From: Nostoc sp. MG11
GTDB taxonomy: Bacteria > Cyanobacteriota > Cyanobacteriia > Cyanobacteriales > Nostocaceae
Length of the DNA: 64,000 nucleotides
Reading direction: 5' to 3'
Assembly: GCF_014904695.1 (NCBI RefSeq)
Contig: NZ_JACXXN010000001.1
Location: 434,001-498,000 of the forward strand
Part shown: in pieces, positions 8,753 to 18,275 of the stretch
Layout of the letters: each line of letters opens with the position of its first letter
Position numbering within the stretch: position 1 is the first letter of the stretch
Program-made: the position numbers and the translations under genes
Notes under the pieces: generated by a model
Seen by the model: only the letters and a program-made list of their open reading frames with translations
Told to the model about the DNA's origin: nothing
Database searches by the model: none

Positions 8753-10336
8753 ATGGCTCTCATAAACGGTAATAAACTCAACGGTAATCATAAAAACGGC
8801 AAGCATAAAAACGAAACAAAGCAAGATTCACAAATACTTAAAAATCAAGGTAAGACTGCTAAACAGCCATTAACTAACTCCGATAATCCTAACTTTGAAC
8901 AATCCGTTGTTTTACGGCAATCTCCAGTTTGGTCACGTACAATCATGGTGACTTTAGTAGGGTTAGCCTGCTTTGGAATTGGTTGGGCTTCTTTTGCTAA
9001 AATCGAGCAAGTAATACCAGCGACAGGTCAATTAAAGCCTGAAGGTACGATTAAAGAAGTTCAAGCTCCTGTAAGTGGAGTAGTAAAAGAGCTTTATGTA
9101 AAAGATGGACAAGAGGTAAAACCGGGAGATTTACTGCTGACTTTCGACTCCATCGCCACCGTTGCTGAATTAAATTCCTTAAACAAAATTCGCACTGCAT
9201 TAACTCAAGAAAATCAGATTTATCGCCGATTAATGGGAGCAAGTTCCGGTGTTGTATCTGAACTGCAATTTTTGCGCGGTAAACTATCACAAGAAGCGAC
9301 TTTTCTCCTAAAAAGTCGGGCGTCGTTAGTTGCAGAAAATCAATTATTGCGAACTCAATTAGAAAATTTCGGTACAGGTGCAGGATTAGGAGCTGATGAA
9401 CTAGAACGTATACAGGTTGCCAAAAGAGAATTAGACTCTCGCTCAGCAGCAGCGCAATTAGAAGTAGAAAAAACCAAAAAACAACTAGCTCAAAATCAAG
9501 TAAAACTAGAAGATACTAAAGCAAGTTTAGCCATTCAAGAGCGGATTTTAAATAAACTTAAAATCTTGGCAGAAGAAGGTGGGATTTCTCAGCTTCAGTA
9601 TCTTAATCAACAGCAACAAGTACAAAATCTTGCAGCAGAAGTAGCACAATTATTTCAGGAAGGGCAACGCCTCAAGTTTGATATTGAAAAGGGGCGGCAA
9701 GACTTAAATAATACTGTGGCTGTTTCTGATAAAGTTATTTTAGATAAGATAGGTGACAATAAAAAAAGCATTGCTGAAATCGATAGCCAATTCATGAAAG
9801 TTGTGCTGGAAAATGAACAGCGTTTAGCAGATGTCAATAGCAAAATCTCTCAAACACAGTTAAATGTTAAATATCAAGAACTTCGCGCTCCTGTAGCCGG
9901 AACAGTTTTTGATTTGCAAGCCAAAAATCCTGGCTTTGTGGCGAATAGTACGCAAAAACTTCTCCAAATTGTGCCAAATGATAACTACATAGCTGAAGTT
10001 TTCATCACTAACAAAGATATTGGTTTTGTACGGAAAGGCATGAAAGTAGATGTGAGGATTGACTCTTTTCCTTACAGCGAATTTGGCGATATCAAAGGAG
10101 AAGTACTTGGGATAGGGTCAGATGCATTACCGCCAGATGAAACACATCAGTTTTATCGATTTCCAGCAAAAATCCAATTAGATAAACAATCCTTACAAAT
10201 TCGGGATGAAAACGTCTCTTTACAGTCAGGGATGTCGATTAGTGCCAATATTAAAGTGCGCGAAGAACGAACAGTAATGAGTCTGTTCACCGAGTTGTTT
10301 ACAAAACAAGTTGAGACTCTTAAAGAGGTACGTTAA
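8753..10336 (+). CDS. HlyD-family membrane fusion protein
   Basis: This 527-residue protein has a hydrophilic Asn/Lys-rich N-terminus, one membrane helix (about residues 62-82, TIMVTLVGLACFGIGW), a lipoyl-like half (GVVKELYVKDGQEVKPGDLLLTFD), a long coiled coil (about 135-370), the second lipoyl half (ELRAPVAGTVFDLQ) and a beta-barrel end. This is the periplasmic adaptor that links an inner-membrane ABC transporter to a TolC-type channel. It directly follows the HlyB-like gene and should be its partner. No outer-membrane channel gene is in the window, so a shared TolC elsewhere is expected. Confidence 0.9.
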   Translation: MALINGNKLNGNHKNGKHKNETKQDSQILKNQGKTAKQPLTNSDNPNFEQSVVLRQSPVWSRTIMVTLVGLACFGIGWASFAKIEQVIPATGQLKPEGTIKEVQAPVSGVVKELYVKDGQEVKPGDLLLTFDSIATVAELNSLNKIRTALTQENQIYRRLMGASSGVVSELQFLRGKLSQEATFLLKSRASLVAENQLLRTQLENFGTGAGLGADELERIQVAKRELDSRSAAAQLEVEKTKKQLAQNQVKLEDTKASLAIQERILNKLKILAEEGGISQLQYLNQQQQVQNLAAEVAQLFQEGQRLKFDIEKGRQDLNNTVAVSDKVILDKIGDNKKSIAEIDSQFMKVVLENEQRLADVNSKISQTQLNVKYQELRAPVAGTVFDLQAKNPGFVANSTQKLLQIVPNDNYIAEVFITNKDIGFVRKGMKVDVRIDSFPYSEFGDIKGEVLGIGSDALPPDETHQFYRFPAKIQLDKQSLQIRDENVSLQSGMSISANIKVREERTVMSLFTELFTKQVETLKEVR

Positions 10337-10436
10337 TCTTGGCGATTAGAAGATATTAGGGAAGAGGTAATCAGTAAAGTTGTAGTTTATATTAATAAAT
10401 TATTGCCAATTCCCAATTTCTAATCCAAAGTGCAAA

Positions 10437-10934
10437 ATGGTCTACCCTCAACGCATCGAACCCGCTTCCGGACAAGAATCAGTTTGGGATTACCCTCGTC
10501 CCCCTCGTTTGGAGGACACAAATAAACATATCCAGATTATTTTTAATGGCGTAATAATTACAGATACCCACAGCGCCAAGCGTGTTTTAGAAACTAGTCA
10601 TCCACCCTCTTACTACATACCTCCTGCGGATATCAAAATGGAATATCTGCTTTTGACACCGCAATCTAGCTTTTGCGAGTGGAAAGGACGAGCGGGTTAC
10701 TACACAATTAATGTAGATGATAAGACAGTTCAGAATGCTGCTTGGTTCTACCCTAATCCCACACCAGACTTTGCATCTATTAAAGACTACGTAGCTTTTT
10801 ATGTTCATCTCATGGATGCTTGTTATGTCAATGGCGAACAAGTACAACCGCAACCAGGTAACTTTTACGGCGGTTGGGTAACTAGCGATATCGTCGGGCC
10901 GTTCAAAGGTGGCCCTGGCTCTTGGGGATGGTGA
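10437..10934 (+). CDS. DUF427-family protein
   Basis: This 165-residue protein matches DUF427 (NTP_transf_9): NGVIITDTHSAKRVLETSHPPSYYIP, then CEWKGRAGYYTI, AAWFYPNPTPDFASIKDYVAFY and a C-terminal VTSDIVGPFKG. Family members are small beta-rich proteins without a settled function. It lies 100 bp behind the HlyD gene on the same strand, and could be co-transcribed with it; I see no functional link. Confidence 0.85.
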   Translation: MVYPQRIEPASGQESVWDYPRPPRLEDTNKHIQIIFNGVIITDTHSAKRVLETSHPPSYYIPPADIKMEYLLLTPQSSFCEWKGRAGYYTINVDDKTVQNAAWFYPNPTPDFASIKDYVAFYVHLMDACYVNGEQVQPQPGNFYGGWVTSDIVGPFKGGPGSWGW

Positions 10935-11165
10935 GCCTAATTCAGTTTTTTACAGCAAATATTTCGGTGTTGCTGAACTGAAGTATGAAATTTAAAAATT
11001 CGCTTTTTCAAACTCTTACTCTCTGCGCCTCTGTCTTGAAAAGTTTCCTGGGTCGGGCTAATCCTCCTTCTCCTGATGGAGACCGGAGGCGAACAGAACT
11101 TTTCGCTGCGTCTCTGGGTGAGATAAATTCATACCCCTAATCAGTAATGCCAATATTTCTTGCTT
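10935..11165. other. Intergenic region with common cyanobacterial repeat words
   Basis: It contains CTCTGCGCCTCTGTC and a GAAAAGTTTCCTGGGTCGG..GAACTTTTCGC segment, which pair imperfectly. These look like dispersed extragenic repeats of filamentous cyanobacteria. No gene was found. Confidence 0.4.
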
Positions 11166-11646
11166 GTAGGGTGGACATTGTAATCATTGGTGTCAACTTA
11201 ACGTGAAAGCCTAGTCTGATAAGCATTTCAAAGTTTTTCGATGTACCACTGAGACTTGAGATCCCCCCTAACCCACGCCAGTCGCTCCACTTGGGGAGAC
11301 CCCATCGCATGATTGCGTCTCCCCTTGGGAGAAGACCGCGCTGGCTCCCCTTTTTAAGCTACGGTGTACACACAAGTCTTTTAGAGTTGCCCCACAGGCT
11401 TTTGATCCCCCCAACCCCCCTTCAAAAGGGGGGCAAAAACCTCTCAAAGTCCCCCTTTTTAAGGGGGATTTAGGAGGATATACAACGATTTTGGTTTTGT
11501 ACAGAGATGTGTGTACACCGTAGCCTTTTTAAGGGGGGAATTAGAATCGAATGCCCCCTTTTGAAGGGGGTTGGGGGATCTGAAACTACTGGAAATTGAG
11601 TGTTTGAGCTGAAGTTGACACCAATGCATTGTAATGTCCGCCCTAC
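11166..11646. repeat. Nested inverted-repeat, MITE-like element
   Basis: Outer arms are 11166-11199 (GTAGGGTGGACATTGTAATC.., ending TGTCAACTT) and 11612-11646 (AAGTTGACACCAATG.., ending CCGCCCTAC), which are imperfect inverted copies. Inside, CTACGGTGTACACACA (11359-11374) and TGTGTGTACACCGTAG (11508-11523) are a perfect 16-bp inverted pair. The centre has several CCCCCTTTTTAAGGGGG-like palindromes. There is no transposase, so it would be non-autonomous or composite. The 60-codon plus-strand frame inside (11291-11473) is Pro/Arg-rich repeat translation, not a gene. Confidence 0.6.
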
Positions 11647-11863
11647 TGTGGTCTATTCAGATAAAACTTGCCGTAAATGTGGGATAGCCTAATACGACCT
11701 ATATGACTAAAGTCATTAATTTAGATGACTTTAGGCAATAAGAATAACAGATTTTTTAAATTAGCATTAAATCATAAGTTGAATTTGCAAGTAAAAATAT
11801 ATGAAATTTGTAACTACGCAGATTTTATATGAGATATCTTGCAAAATACCTATTTTGTTAATA

Positions 11864-13048
11864 ATGGGAAAATTACAGAGATTAACAATTATTTTAAGCA
11901 TAGTTAGTGTGTGTACTGCTTGTAATGCCACACAGCAGAACTCTACCCCAGACACTTCTGTAAAACCTGCTCCTGTTGCATCTGTTGTGGCGTTGGGACG
12001 GATTGAACCTGAAGGTGAAGTAATTAAAGTTTCAGTAGCTAATGCCCAAGACAGCCGCGTTAATCGAATTTTAGTTAAGGAAGGTGATTTTGTAAAAGCA
12101 AATCAGATAATTGCAATTTTGCAGGGTATTGATAGTAGTGAAGCTGCCTTAAGAGATGCTCTTGCAGAGATGCAGCTCAGAAAAGCAGAACTAACGAAAG
12201 TGCAGCAAGGAGAAGCCAAGAAAGCACAACTGAGGATGCAAGAGGCGGCGATCGCACGCTTGCAAGCACAAGTTGATACAGAAGTCCAGCAAAGAAAAGC
12301 TGTGATTTCTAGTGCAGAAGCAGCTTTATATGAAGCTCAACTAACTTTTGAGCGGCGGCAAACTTTAGCGAACCAAGGAGCAATCTCTCGTGCAGATAGA
12401 GATGTAGCACAGCGTGAGCTAGCAACTGCCCAAGCTACTCTAGTTGAGAGAAAAGCAGACTTAGAACAAACCACAAAAACCCTCTCAGCAGAAATTACCC
12501 AGGAAAAAGAAAGGCTAGCAGAACTCCTAGAGGTACGACCAGTAGACATCAAGATTGCTCAGTTGCAATTTGAGAAAGCTAGGATTGCAGTTGAGCAAAG
12601 AAAAGCAGATTTAGAAAATACTAAGGTACGAGCGCCCATAGCGGGACAAATTCTGAGAATTAACACTCGCATTGGCGAGCAAGTTAACACAGATCAAGGC
12701 ATTGTAGAATTGGCTCAGACTAACCACATGTTTGCAGTTGCCGAAATTTCCGAGACTGATATTGGCAAAGTCCGTCCTGGACAACGGGCAACTATTACCA
12801 GTGAGTATGGCGGTTTTCCAAATGAAATTCGTGGCGCAGTCGAATATATTGGTTTACAAATCGGTAGGAAATCACTCCAAGACGCTGCTGCTGCCAACAG
12901 TCCAACCACTGATCAAAATGCACGTATTGTTGCAGTCAAAGTCCGGATTGATAAACAGGATAATCCCAAAGTTGCTGGACTAACAAACATGCAAGTCAGA
13001 GTGAAACTTAACTTACAGCAAATAAATCAAGTAAGTGCTAAAAATTAG
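11864..13048 (+). CDS. devB: DevB-family ABC exporter membrane fusion protein
   Basis: The protein has about 394 residues if it starts at MGKLQRL. An upstream ATG at 11801 would add 21 residues in front of what looks like a lipoprotein signal (ILSIVSVCTAC), so the later start is preferred. An RIEPEGEVIKVSV segment opens the lipoyl domain. A long coiled coil rich in Ala, Gln and Glu spans about 85-260, then TKVRAPIAGQILRINTRIGEQV and a beta-barrel (TDIGKVRPGQRATITSEY). This matches DevB, the adaptor of the DevBCA exporter that carries heterocyst glycolipids in Anabaena. DevC and DevA homologues follow in the same direction but are separated by enzyme genes. Confidence 0.85.
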   Translation: MGKLQRLTIILSIVSVCTACNATQQNSTPDTSVKPAPVASVVALGRIEPEGEVIKVSVANAQDSRVNRILVKEGDFVKANQIIAILQGIDSSEAALRDALAEMQLRKAELTKVQQGEAKKAQLRMQEAAIARLQAQVDTEVQQRKAVISSAEAALYEAQLTFERRQTLANQGAISRADRDVAQRELATAQATLVERKADLEQTTKTLSAEITQEKERLAELLEVRPVDIKIAQLQFEKARIAVEQRKADLENTKVRAPIAGQILRINTRIGEQVNTDQGIVELAQTNHMFAVAEISETDIGKVRPGQRATITSEYGGFPNEIRGAVEYIGLQIGRKSLQDAAAANSPTTDQNARIVAVKVRIDKQDNPKVAGLTNMQVRVKLNLQQINQVSAKN

Positions 13049-13513
13049 CTGCTAGCTGTTAACAAAAATAGACATTTTTTTGATTTTTGTCAAACACTCT
13101 TACACAGTATTATCATTCGATTTTCCTCTAGAATATTATCCTTTTTACGTTAGTCTTGTTCTGACAAAGATTAATTTTATAGCAAGTCAGCAGACTGAAG
13201 TAATTTTTATCAAAACCATTTATTAAAGTCTCTAATGAGGAAAACAATCAGTTTAAACTGATTTGATGAAAATTTGACCGATTCTAAGTAGGTAGGCATA
13301 ATTAAAAATCAAATAAAATCCTAGTTCGTAGTACGTGATTTATCGCTCAAAACAAGGATTATCAGGACTAAAGTCCCGACTACAAGCTTGAATTTATTTA
13401 CGCCTAGCTACTTAGTAAAGTTTAACTCTTAGGGATGAAATGGATTTTCAGGTGATTGCTTAAAGGTAATTGTTCTTGTCAATTAAGTGTAATTCGAGAG
13501 GAAGAGTGAGGTT
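13049..13513. other. Intergenic region before the hydroxylase gene
   Basis: This is 465 bp without a gene. There are short imperfect inverted pieces around 13325-13385 (GTAGTAC..GACTAC, GGACTAAAGTCC). A purine-rich GAGAGGAAGAGTGAGG lies directly before the next ATG and can act as ribosome binding site. No promoter could be assigned. Confidence 0.4.
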
Positions 13514-14389
13514 ATGAACGAGTACATTGCATATCAGTTTACTGATTCTAACGTAATTATCAATCAGCTAGAGTTGTTCTTGTCAATTATGTTGGTAATT
13601 ATGATTGTTGAAGTTTTTATCGACTTTTGTGCTAAGAAAAAGCGAGATTACAAAGAAACTTTAGCTAACTTTGGTGTTAGTGTAGGGAACCAGATCATTG
13701 GTAGTACTGCTGGAAAAATTGTTGCTGGAATTGGAGTCTTATTCTTTTCAAATATAAGTCTCTTCAAACTTGAAGTGAATTGGTGGACATGGATTCTAGC
13801 ATTATTGATTGTGGATTTATCGTACTACTGGCTGCATCGAACCGAACACCGAGTACGATTGTTCTGGATGAATCACAATGTACACCATAGTTCCACTGAT
13901 TTCAATCTTTCAACATCAGTTCGACAAGGATGGTTTGATGACTTTACTTTGTGGACATTATTAATCCCCGCAGTATATTTTGGCTTCAATCCTTTGCAAT
14001 GCATTTTAGCTGGTCAAATTGTCGCATTGTACCAAATCTGGGTACATAACCAAAAAGTTGGTAAATTAGGATTCCTAGATGGAATATTAAATACCCCTTC
14101 TCTTCATCGAGTTCATCATGGTTCAAATCAGAAGTATATCGATAAAAACTACGGTGGAATACTGATAATTTGGGATAGGTTATTCGGAACATATGAGCCT
14201 GAAACCGAAAAAGTTGTTTACGGACTTACTGAAAATGTCAATACCCATAATCCACTCAAGATTAACTTTATTGAACACTTGAGAACTTTATCCATATTCA
14301 GAAAATCTCAAGGTTTTATGGAAAAGTCTCAGAGTATATTTGGGCCTCCAGAGTGGAAGCCTAAAGTACTTATGGACAAGCGTGATTAA
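13514..14389 (+). CDS. Sterol desaturase / fatty acid hydroxylase family protein
   Basis: This 291-residue membrane protein has hydrophobic helices at about 18-40, 65-85 and 90-106. It carries the His boxes of the family: HRTEH (starting at residue 108), HNVHH, and HRVHH with a distal His in VHNQKVG. These bind a di-iron centre, and members hydroxylate or desaturate lipid substrates. C-terminal YGGILIIWDRLFGTYEPE is also typical. It sits between devB and devC homologues, so the substrate may be the lipid exported by that transporter (inference). Confidence 0.9.
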   Translation: MNEYIAYQFTDSNVIINQLELFLSIMLVIMIVEVFIDFCAKKKRDYKETLANFGVSVGNQIIGSTAGKIVAGIGVLFFSNISLFKLEVNWWTWILALLIVDLSYYWLHRTEHRVRLFWMNHNVHHSSTDFNLSTSVRQGWFDDFTLWTLLIPAVYFGFNPLQCILAGQIVALYQIWVHNQKVGKLGFLDGILNTPSLHRVHHGSNQKYIDKNYGGILIIWDRLFGTYEPETEKVVYGLTENVNTHNPLKINFIEHLRTLSIFRKSQGFMEKSQSIFGPPEWKPKVLMDKRD

Positions 14390-14584
14390 CTGTTATTTTT
14401 TTCAAACATCTAATTGATTTGTAGGGTTATCAACTATTAACTGCTTGTAGCTGTATCTAGCATTCAAGAACAGCTACAAATTTTTCAAATTGTCTCTATG
14501 AAGCAATTACATGTTTGCTAGTAATACATTTACAAAAGCATTTATGTACGATTATTGTTTACATTCTGTTGAAAATTTTTGGAT

Positions 14585-15796
14585 ATGTCACCTTTTACTT
14601 CTTACCTCATGAAAGTTTCTGGATTTAAATCATTTCTTGATAAATTTGTAGATCAGCGTCCCCTTGCCATAGCACAACTATCTCATCAAAAAGTTCGCCT
14701 GACTGTAGCAATGGGTGGAATTGCTTTTGCTAACGTACTAATCTTTATGCAATTAGGTTTCTTGTCACTTTTCAGTGGTGGGGCAACCGCTTTACCCAAA
14801 AGTATGAAAGGGGATTTATTCTTACTAAATTCAACTACAGAATTTATAGGTTCTAATGGTTTTGATCTCATTCGTTTATATCAAGCAGCAGGAATAAAAG
14901 GCGTTACTAACACTACTCCGGTTTATACAAGTACGGGGACGCCTTGGGCATATTCTCAGCAAAAAAAATCTTTTGAAGCCCGCGTTTATGCCTTTAACCC
15001 TTCGCAACAAGTATTTTCTATTCCAGAGGTTATTAAACAACAATCTCTTCTTAATATCCCTAATAGTGTTTTATTTGATCGTATGGCTAAACCTGACTTT
15101 GGTCCGATTCCCCGACTCTTTACCAATAAAGGCAATGTGACTGCTGTACTTAACAATCGCCGGATTTCTGTTATAGGGCTATTTAATTTGGGAAATTCTT
15201 TTTTCTTAGGTTCAGGTAATCTGATAATGAGTGAAGCCACATATACAAATTTGTTTGGACAAAGTGCTCTAAATCAAGTCAGTATTGGAGTAGTAAATTT
15301 AGAAAATAACGCTGATATAAAAGCAGTTAAAAAAGCAATTGAAGCAAATGTTCCTGGCATCAAAGCATATACCCATGAAGAACTGATTAGAAAAGAATTA
15401 AAGTTTCAAGAAACCACTGCCGTTGGCCCAATTTTCAGTTTTGGTGCGATTATGGGGTTTATTGTAGGGGTTGTAATTGTCTATCAAGTTCTCTACGCTG
15501 ATGTTAACGATCACTTGGCAGAGTATGCAACACTCAAAGCAATAGGTTATTCTGATATCGCACTCCTAGGAGTAATTTTTTCTGAAGCAATTATTCTTGC
15601 CGTATTAGGATTTCTTCCTGGATTTGCTGTCTCTTTTTGGATGTACGGCTTTCTTGGTAATCTGACGCGCTTAGAATTGATCATGAATGCTGAAATAGTA
15701 GCGACTGTTTTCATTCTCACCATTGTTATGTGTGTTATGTCTGCGGCGATCGCTTCAGGAAAACTTCGTTCTGCTGACCCAGCTGATGTTTTTTGA
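14585..15796 (+). CDS. devC: DevC-family ABC exporter permease
   Basis: This protein of about 403 residues begins at MSPFTSY; a TTG six bases upstream is the alternative. One membrane helix lies near residues 42-62 (VAMGGIAFANVLIFMQLGF), a large extracytoplasmic domain follows, and three helices close the protein (FGAIMGFIVGVVIVYQVLYAD; VIFSEAIILAVLGFLPGFA; VATVFILTIVMCVMSAAIA). This is the FtsX-like MacB/DevC permease topology. LAEYATLKAIGYSD is the usual coupling segment. It should pair with the DevA-type ATPase downstream and the DevB-type adaptor upstream. Confidence 0.9.
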   Translation: MSPFTSYLMKVSGFKSFLDKFVDQRPLAIAQLSHQKVRLTVAMGGIAFANVLIFMQLGFLSLFSGGATALPKSMKGDLFLLNSTTEFIGSNGFDLIRLYQAAGIKGVTNTTPVYTSTGTPWAYSQQKKSFEARVYAFNPSQQVFSIPEVIKQQSLLNIPNSVLFDRMAKPDFGPIPRLFTNKGNVTAVLNNRRISVIGLFNLGNSFFLGSGNLIMSEATYTNLFGQSALNQVSIGVVNLENNADIKAVKKAIEANVPGIKAYTHEELIRKELKFQETTAVGPIFSFGAIMGFIVGVVIVYQVLYADVNDHLAEYATLKAIGYSDIALLGVIFSEAIILAVLGFLPGFAVSFWMYGFLGNLTRLELIMNAEIVATVFILTIVMCVMSAAIASGKLRSADPADVF

Positions 15797-15844
15797 ATTT
15801 GCGTATTCATACTCTGTTTTACTAGTTTAGAGCTACCCAAAAAT

Positions 15845-17140
15845 ATGACAAGTCACAAACGAATTGTTTTAACAGCTTTCGGCACTCTTGGTGATTTATA
15901 TCCAGCAATGATAATTGCACTCGAACTACAAAATCGTGGACATCACGTTGTTATTGCTACTACCGAAGGTTATCGTTCTAAAGTAGAAGAAATTGGCGTT
16001 AGCTTTCATGCCTTGCGTCCTAAAATACCCCCTAGCATGGGTGCGGAATGGACAAGCCTGCTTTTAGATCCTTTTATTCATGATCAGAGCTTAATGGACT
16101 TATTCTGTTCAACCCAAAGACAAACATATGACGATTTGATTAAAGCAGTCCAGGGAGCCGATTTGTTGGTATCTATCAACTGCACAGTTGTTGTTGCACC
16201 ACTCGTTGCTCAAAAGACCAGGATGCGCTGGATATCTTGTGTTGCAGATCCGTTTTACGTTGCCGAAGATTACTTGGGAATAACGCCATTCGCCTGGGTG
16301 AATCGTGCTTTTATTGAGTTGATGACATTTTTTGTGTCTTTTATAGCGTCCGTGCTGTTAATACACAAACATATTTCTCAGTTACGGGCAGAGTTAGGAC
16401 TACCACGAGTCAAACGAAATACATTTTTCTCAGACCTATTTTCGCCAGAACTAGTACTAGCATTATATTCACCCGTGATAGCAAAGCGGCGCTCCGATTA
16501 CCCTGTCAATACCCAAATCACGGGTTTCACTTTTGACAGCCAACTTCCTAATCAAGAACTCTCTCCAACACTGGCAGAATTCCTAGATTCTGGTTCTCCA
16601 CCCATTGTTTTTACGCTAGGTTCTTCAGCAGTTTACGCTGCGGATGCAGAAAATTTTTATACTCAGAGTGTGATAGCTGCTCAAAAGTTAGGCTATCGCG
16701 CCGTTTTGCTAGTTGGTAATAACACGCAAAATTTACCATCAAAGCCACTACCAAAGGGTATAGTTGCGGTCAATTATGCACCACATTCGGAAATTTTTCC
16801 TCGTGCTGCGCTAATCGTCCATCAAAGCGGGATGGGTACGACAGCACAGGCATTATTGGCTGGAATTCCGATGTTATTAGTACCATACGAGTATGAGCAA
16901 CCCGATACTGCGGCACGCCTGGTTCGCTTGGGTGTGGGGCGTATGCTCAAGCCAAAACAGTATCACGCGGATCGTGTAACAATTGAGCTAAACAAATTGC
17001 TGACTCAACCTCAATACAAAGTGAAAGCATTAGAAGTGCGAAATCGCATTCAGTCGGAGAAAGGAGTACAAACTACCTGTGATGCGATTGAAAAACACCT
17101 CAGTCTAAATTGCTCAACAGTTGAAAGGACGACAAGGTAG
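15845..17140 (+). CDS. Family 1 (UGT/MGT-type) glycosyltransferase
   Basis: This 431-residue protein is a GT-B glycosyltransferase. The N-terminal acceptor domain starts VLTAFGTLGDLYPAMIIALELQNRGH. The C-terminal donor domain has FTLGSSAVYAA, APHSEIFPRAALIVHQSGMG and LVPYEYEQPDTAARL, the nucleotide-sugar signature with His near residue 330. Such enzymes glycosylate lipids, polyketides or sterols. It starts 48 bp after devC, so the two are probably co-transcribed. Its position inside the devBCA-like locus suggests a glycolipid product, comparable in logic to heterocyst glycolipid glycosylation, but the acceptor is unknown. Confidence 0.88.
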   Translation: MTSHKRIVLTAFGTLGDLYPAMIIALELQNRGHHVVIATTEGYRSKVEEIGVSFHALRPKIPPSMGAEWTSLLLDPFIHDQSLMDLFCSTQRQTYDDLIKAVQGADLLVSINCTVVVAPLVAQKTRMRWISCVADPFYVAEDYLGITPFAWVNRAFIELMTFFVSFIASVLLIHKHISQLRAELGLPRVKRNTFFSDLFSPELVLALYSPVIAKRRSDYPVNTQITGFTFDSQLPNQELSPTLAEFLDSGSPPIVFTLGSSAVYAADAENFYTQSVIAAQKLGYRAVLLVGNNTQNLPSKPLPKGIVAVNYAPHSEIFPRAALIVHQSGMGTTAQALLAGIPMLLVPYEYEQPDTAARLVRLGVGRMLKPKQYHADRVTIELNKLLTQPQYKVKALEVRNRIQSEKGVQTTCDAIEKHLSLNCSTVERTTR

Positions 17141-17374
17141 TTAAAATCCTTGCCGTATAAGTGTCATAGCTTTTAAACCTCTTTGAGAAAATATCCCCTG
17201 ATTGCTAACGGAACCAATAAGTTCCTCAACCTATACTTGGCAATCATCAAAAGCAACTATCCAATGTCCATGTATTTCTTGAAAGTTACCTAAACTATTG
17301 CACTTTTTAGTTTTGTGATCTTGATTTATTCATCATCAAAATTGGAAAGCTGAATAATTTCTGAGTCTTGAACA

Positions 17375-18079
17375 ATGAATGCAACTTTATTAAAACCTAA
17401 TCCTGTCATTTCTACTCGTAATCTCAATCATAGTTTTGGCAATGGAGCTTTGCAGAAACCCGTACTTATGGATATTAATTTTGATGTTAATCCAGGAGAA
17501 ATTGTAATTTTGACTGGTCATTCTGGTAGTGGTAAAACAACGTTGCTTACCTTGATCGGTGGATTACGCTCAATGCAAGAAGGTAGTTTACAGGTTTTGG
17601 GTCAGGAGTTGAAGGCTGCTAGTAAAAAGAAACTTATACAAGTTCGGAGTCAAATTGGCTTTATTTTCCAGGCGCATAATTTGCTCAAGTGTCTAACTGT
17701 TTGGGAAAATGTTTCTATGTCATTAAAGCTACACGAAAATCTTTCTGGGAGTCAACGTAAAGAATACTCTGTGGCAATGTTAGAAGCAGTGGGTTTAGGA
17801 GAGCGAGTGAATTACTATCCAGAAAACATTTCTGGTGGACAGAAGCAAAGAGTTGCGATCGCTCGTGCGTTAGTGAGTCAGCCAAAGTTGGTTTTAGCTG
17901 ATGAACCAACGGCTGCTCTTGATAGTAAATCTGGTCGAGATGTGGCAGATATTATGCAGCGACTATCAAAGGAACAGAAGTGCGCTATTCTACTTGTTAC
18001 TCACGATAATCGGATTTTAGATATTGCGGATCGGATTATCCACATGGAAGATGGTCGCATTAAGCAATTGGAAATCTGA
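17375..18079 (+). CDS. devA: DevA-family ABC exporter ATP-binding protein
   Basis: This 234-residue ATPase has Walker A TGHSGSGKTTLLTL, Q-loop GFIFQAHNLL, signature ISGGQKQRVAIARAL and Walker B LVLADEPTAALD. It belongs to the MacB/LolD/DevA group, closest by style to DevA proteins (SIGFIFQAHNLLKCLTVWENV). With the DevB and DevC homologues it completes a tripartite exporter. A gap of about 230 bp separates it from the glycosyltransferase. Confidence 0.9.
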   Translation: MNATLLKPNPVISTRNLNHSFGNGALQKPVLMDINFDVNPGEIVILTGHSGSGKTTLLTLIGGLRSMQEGSLQVLGQELKAASKKKLIQVRSQIGFIFQAHNLLKCLTVWENVSMSLKLHENLSGSQRKEYSVAMLEAVGLGERVNYYPENISGGQKQRVAIARALVSQPKLVLADEPTAALDSKSGRDVADIMQRLSKEQKCAILLVTHDNRILDIADRIIHMEDGRIKQLEI

Positions 18080-18275
18080 CTTATTTTATGGCTATCTATA
18101 AATTAAGGAAATGAATTTATAACTCATCAGCTTATATGGGAAAGACTCAGCTTTTTAAACTTTGATATTTACAAAGTTTTACAGGAATTTTGCCATTATT
18201 ATAGATTTCCTTTTCTCTCAAGCAAAAAGTAATTTTTAAGTAAAATGGTTTACCTAATTTTCCCAAGTAAATAAT

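Noticed and set aside
11291-11473. 60-codon plus-strand frame
   Set aside because: It lies wholly inside the nested repeat element, has Pro/Arg/Gly repeat-derived composition and no ribosome site.
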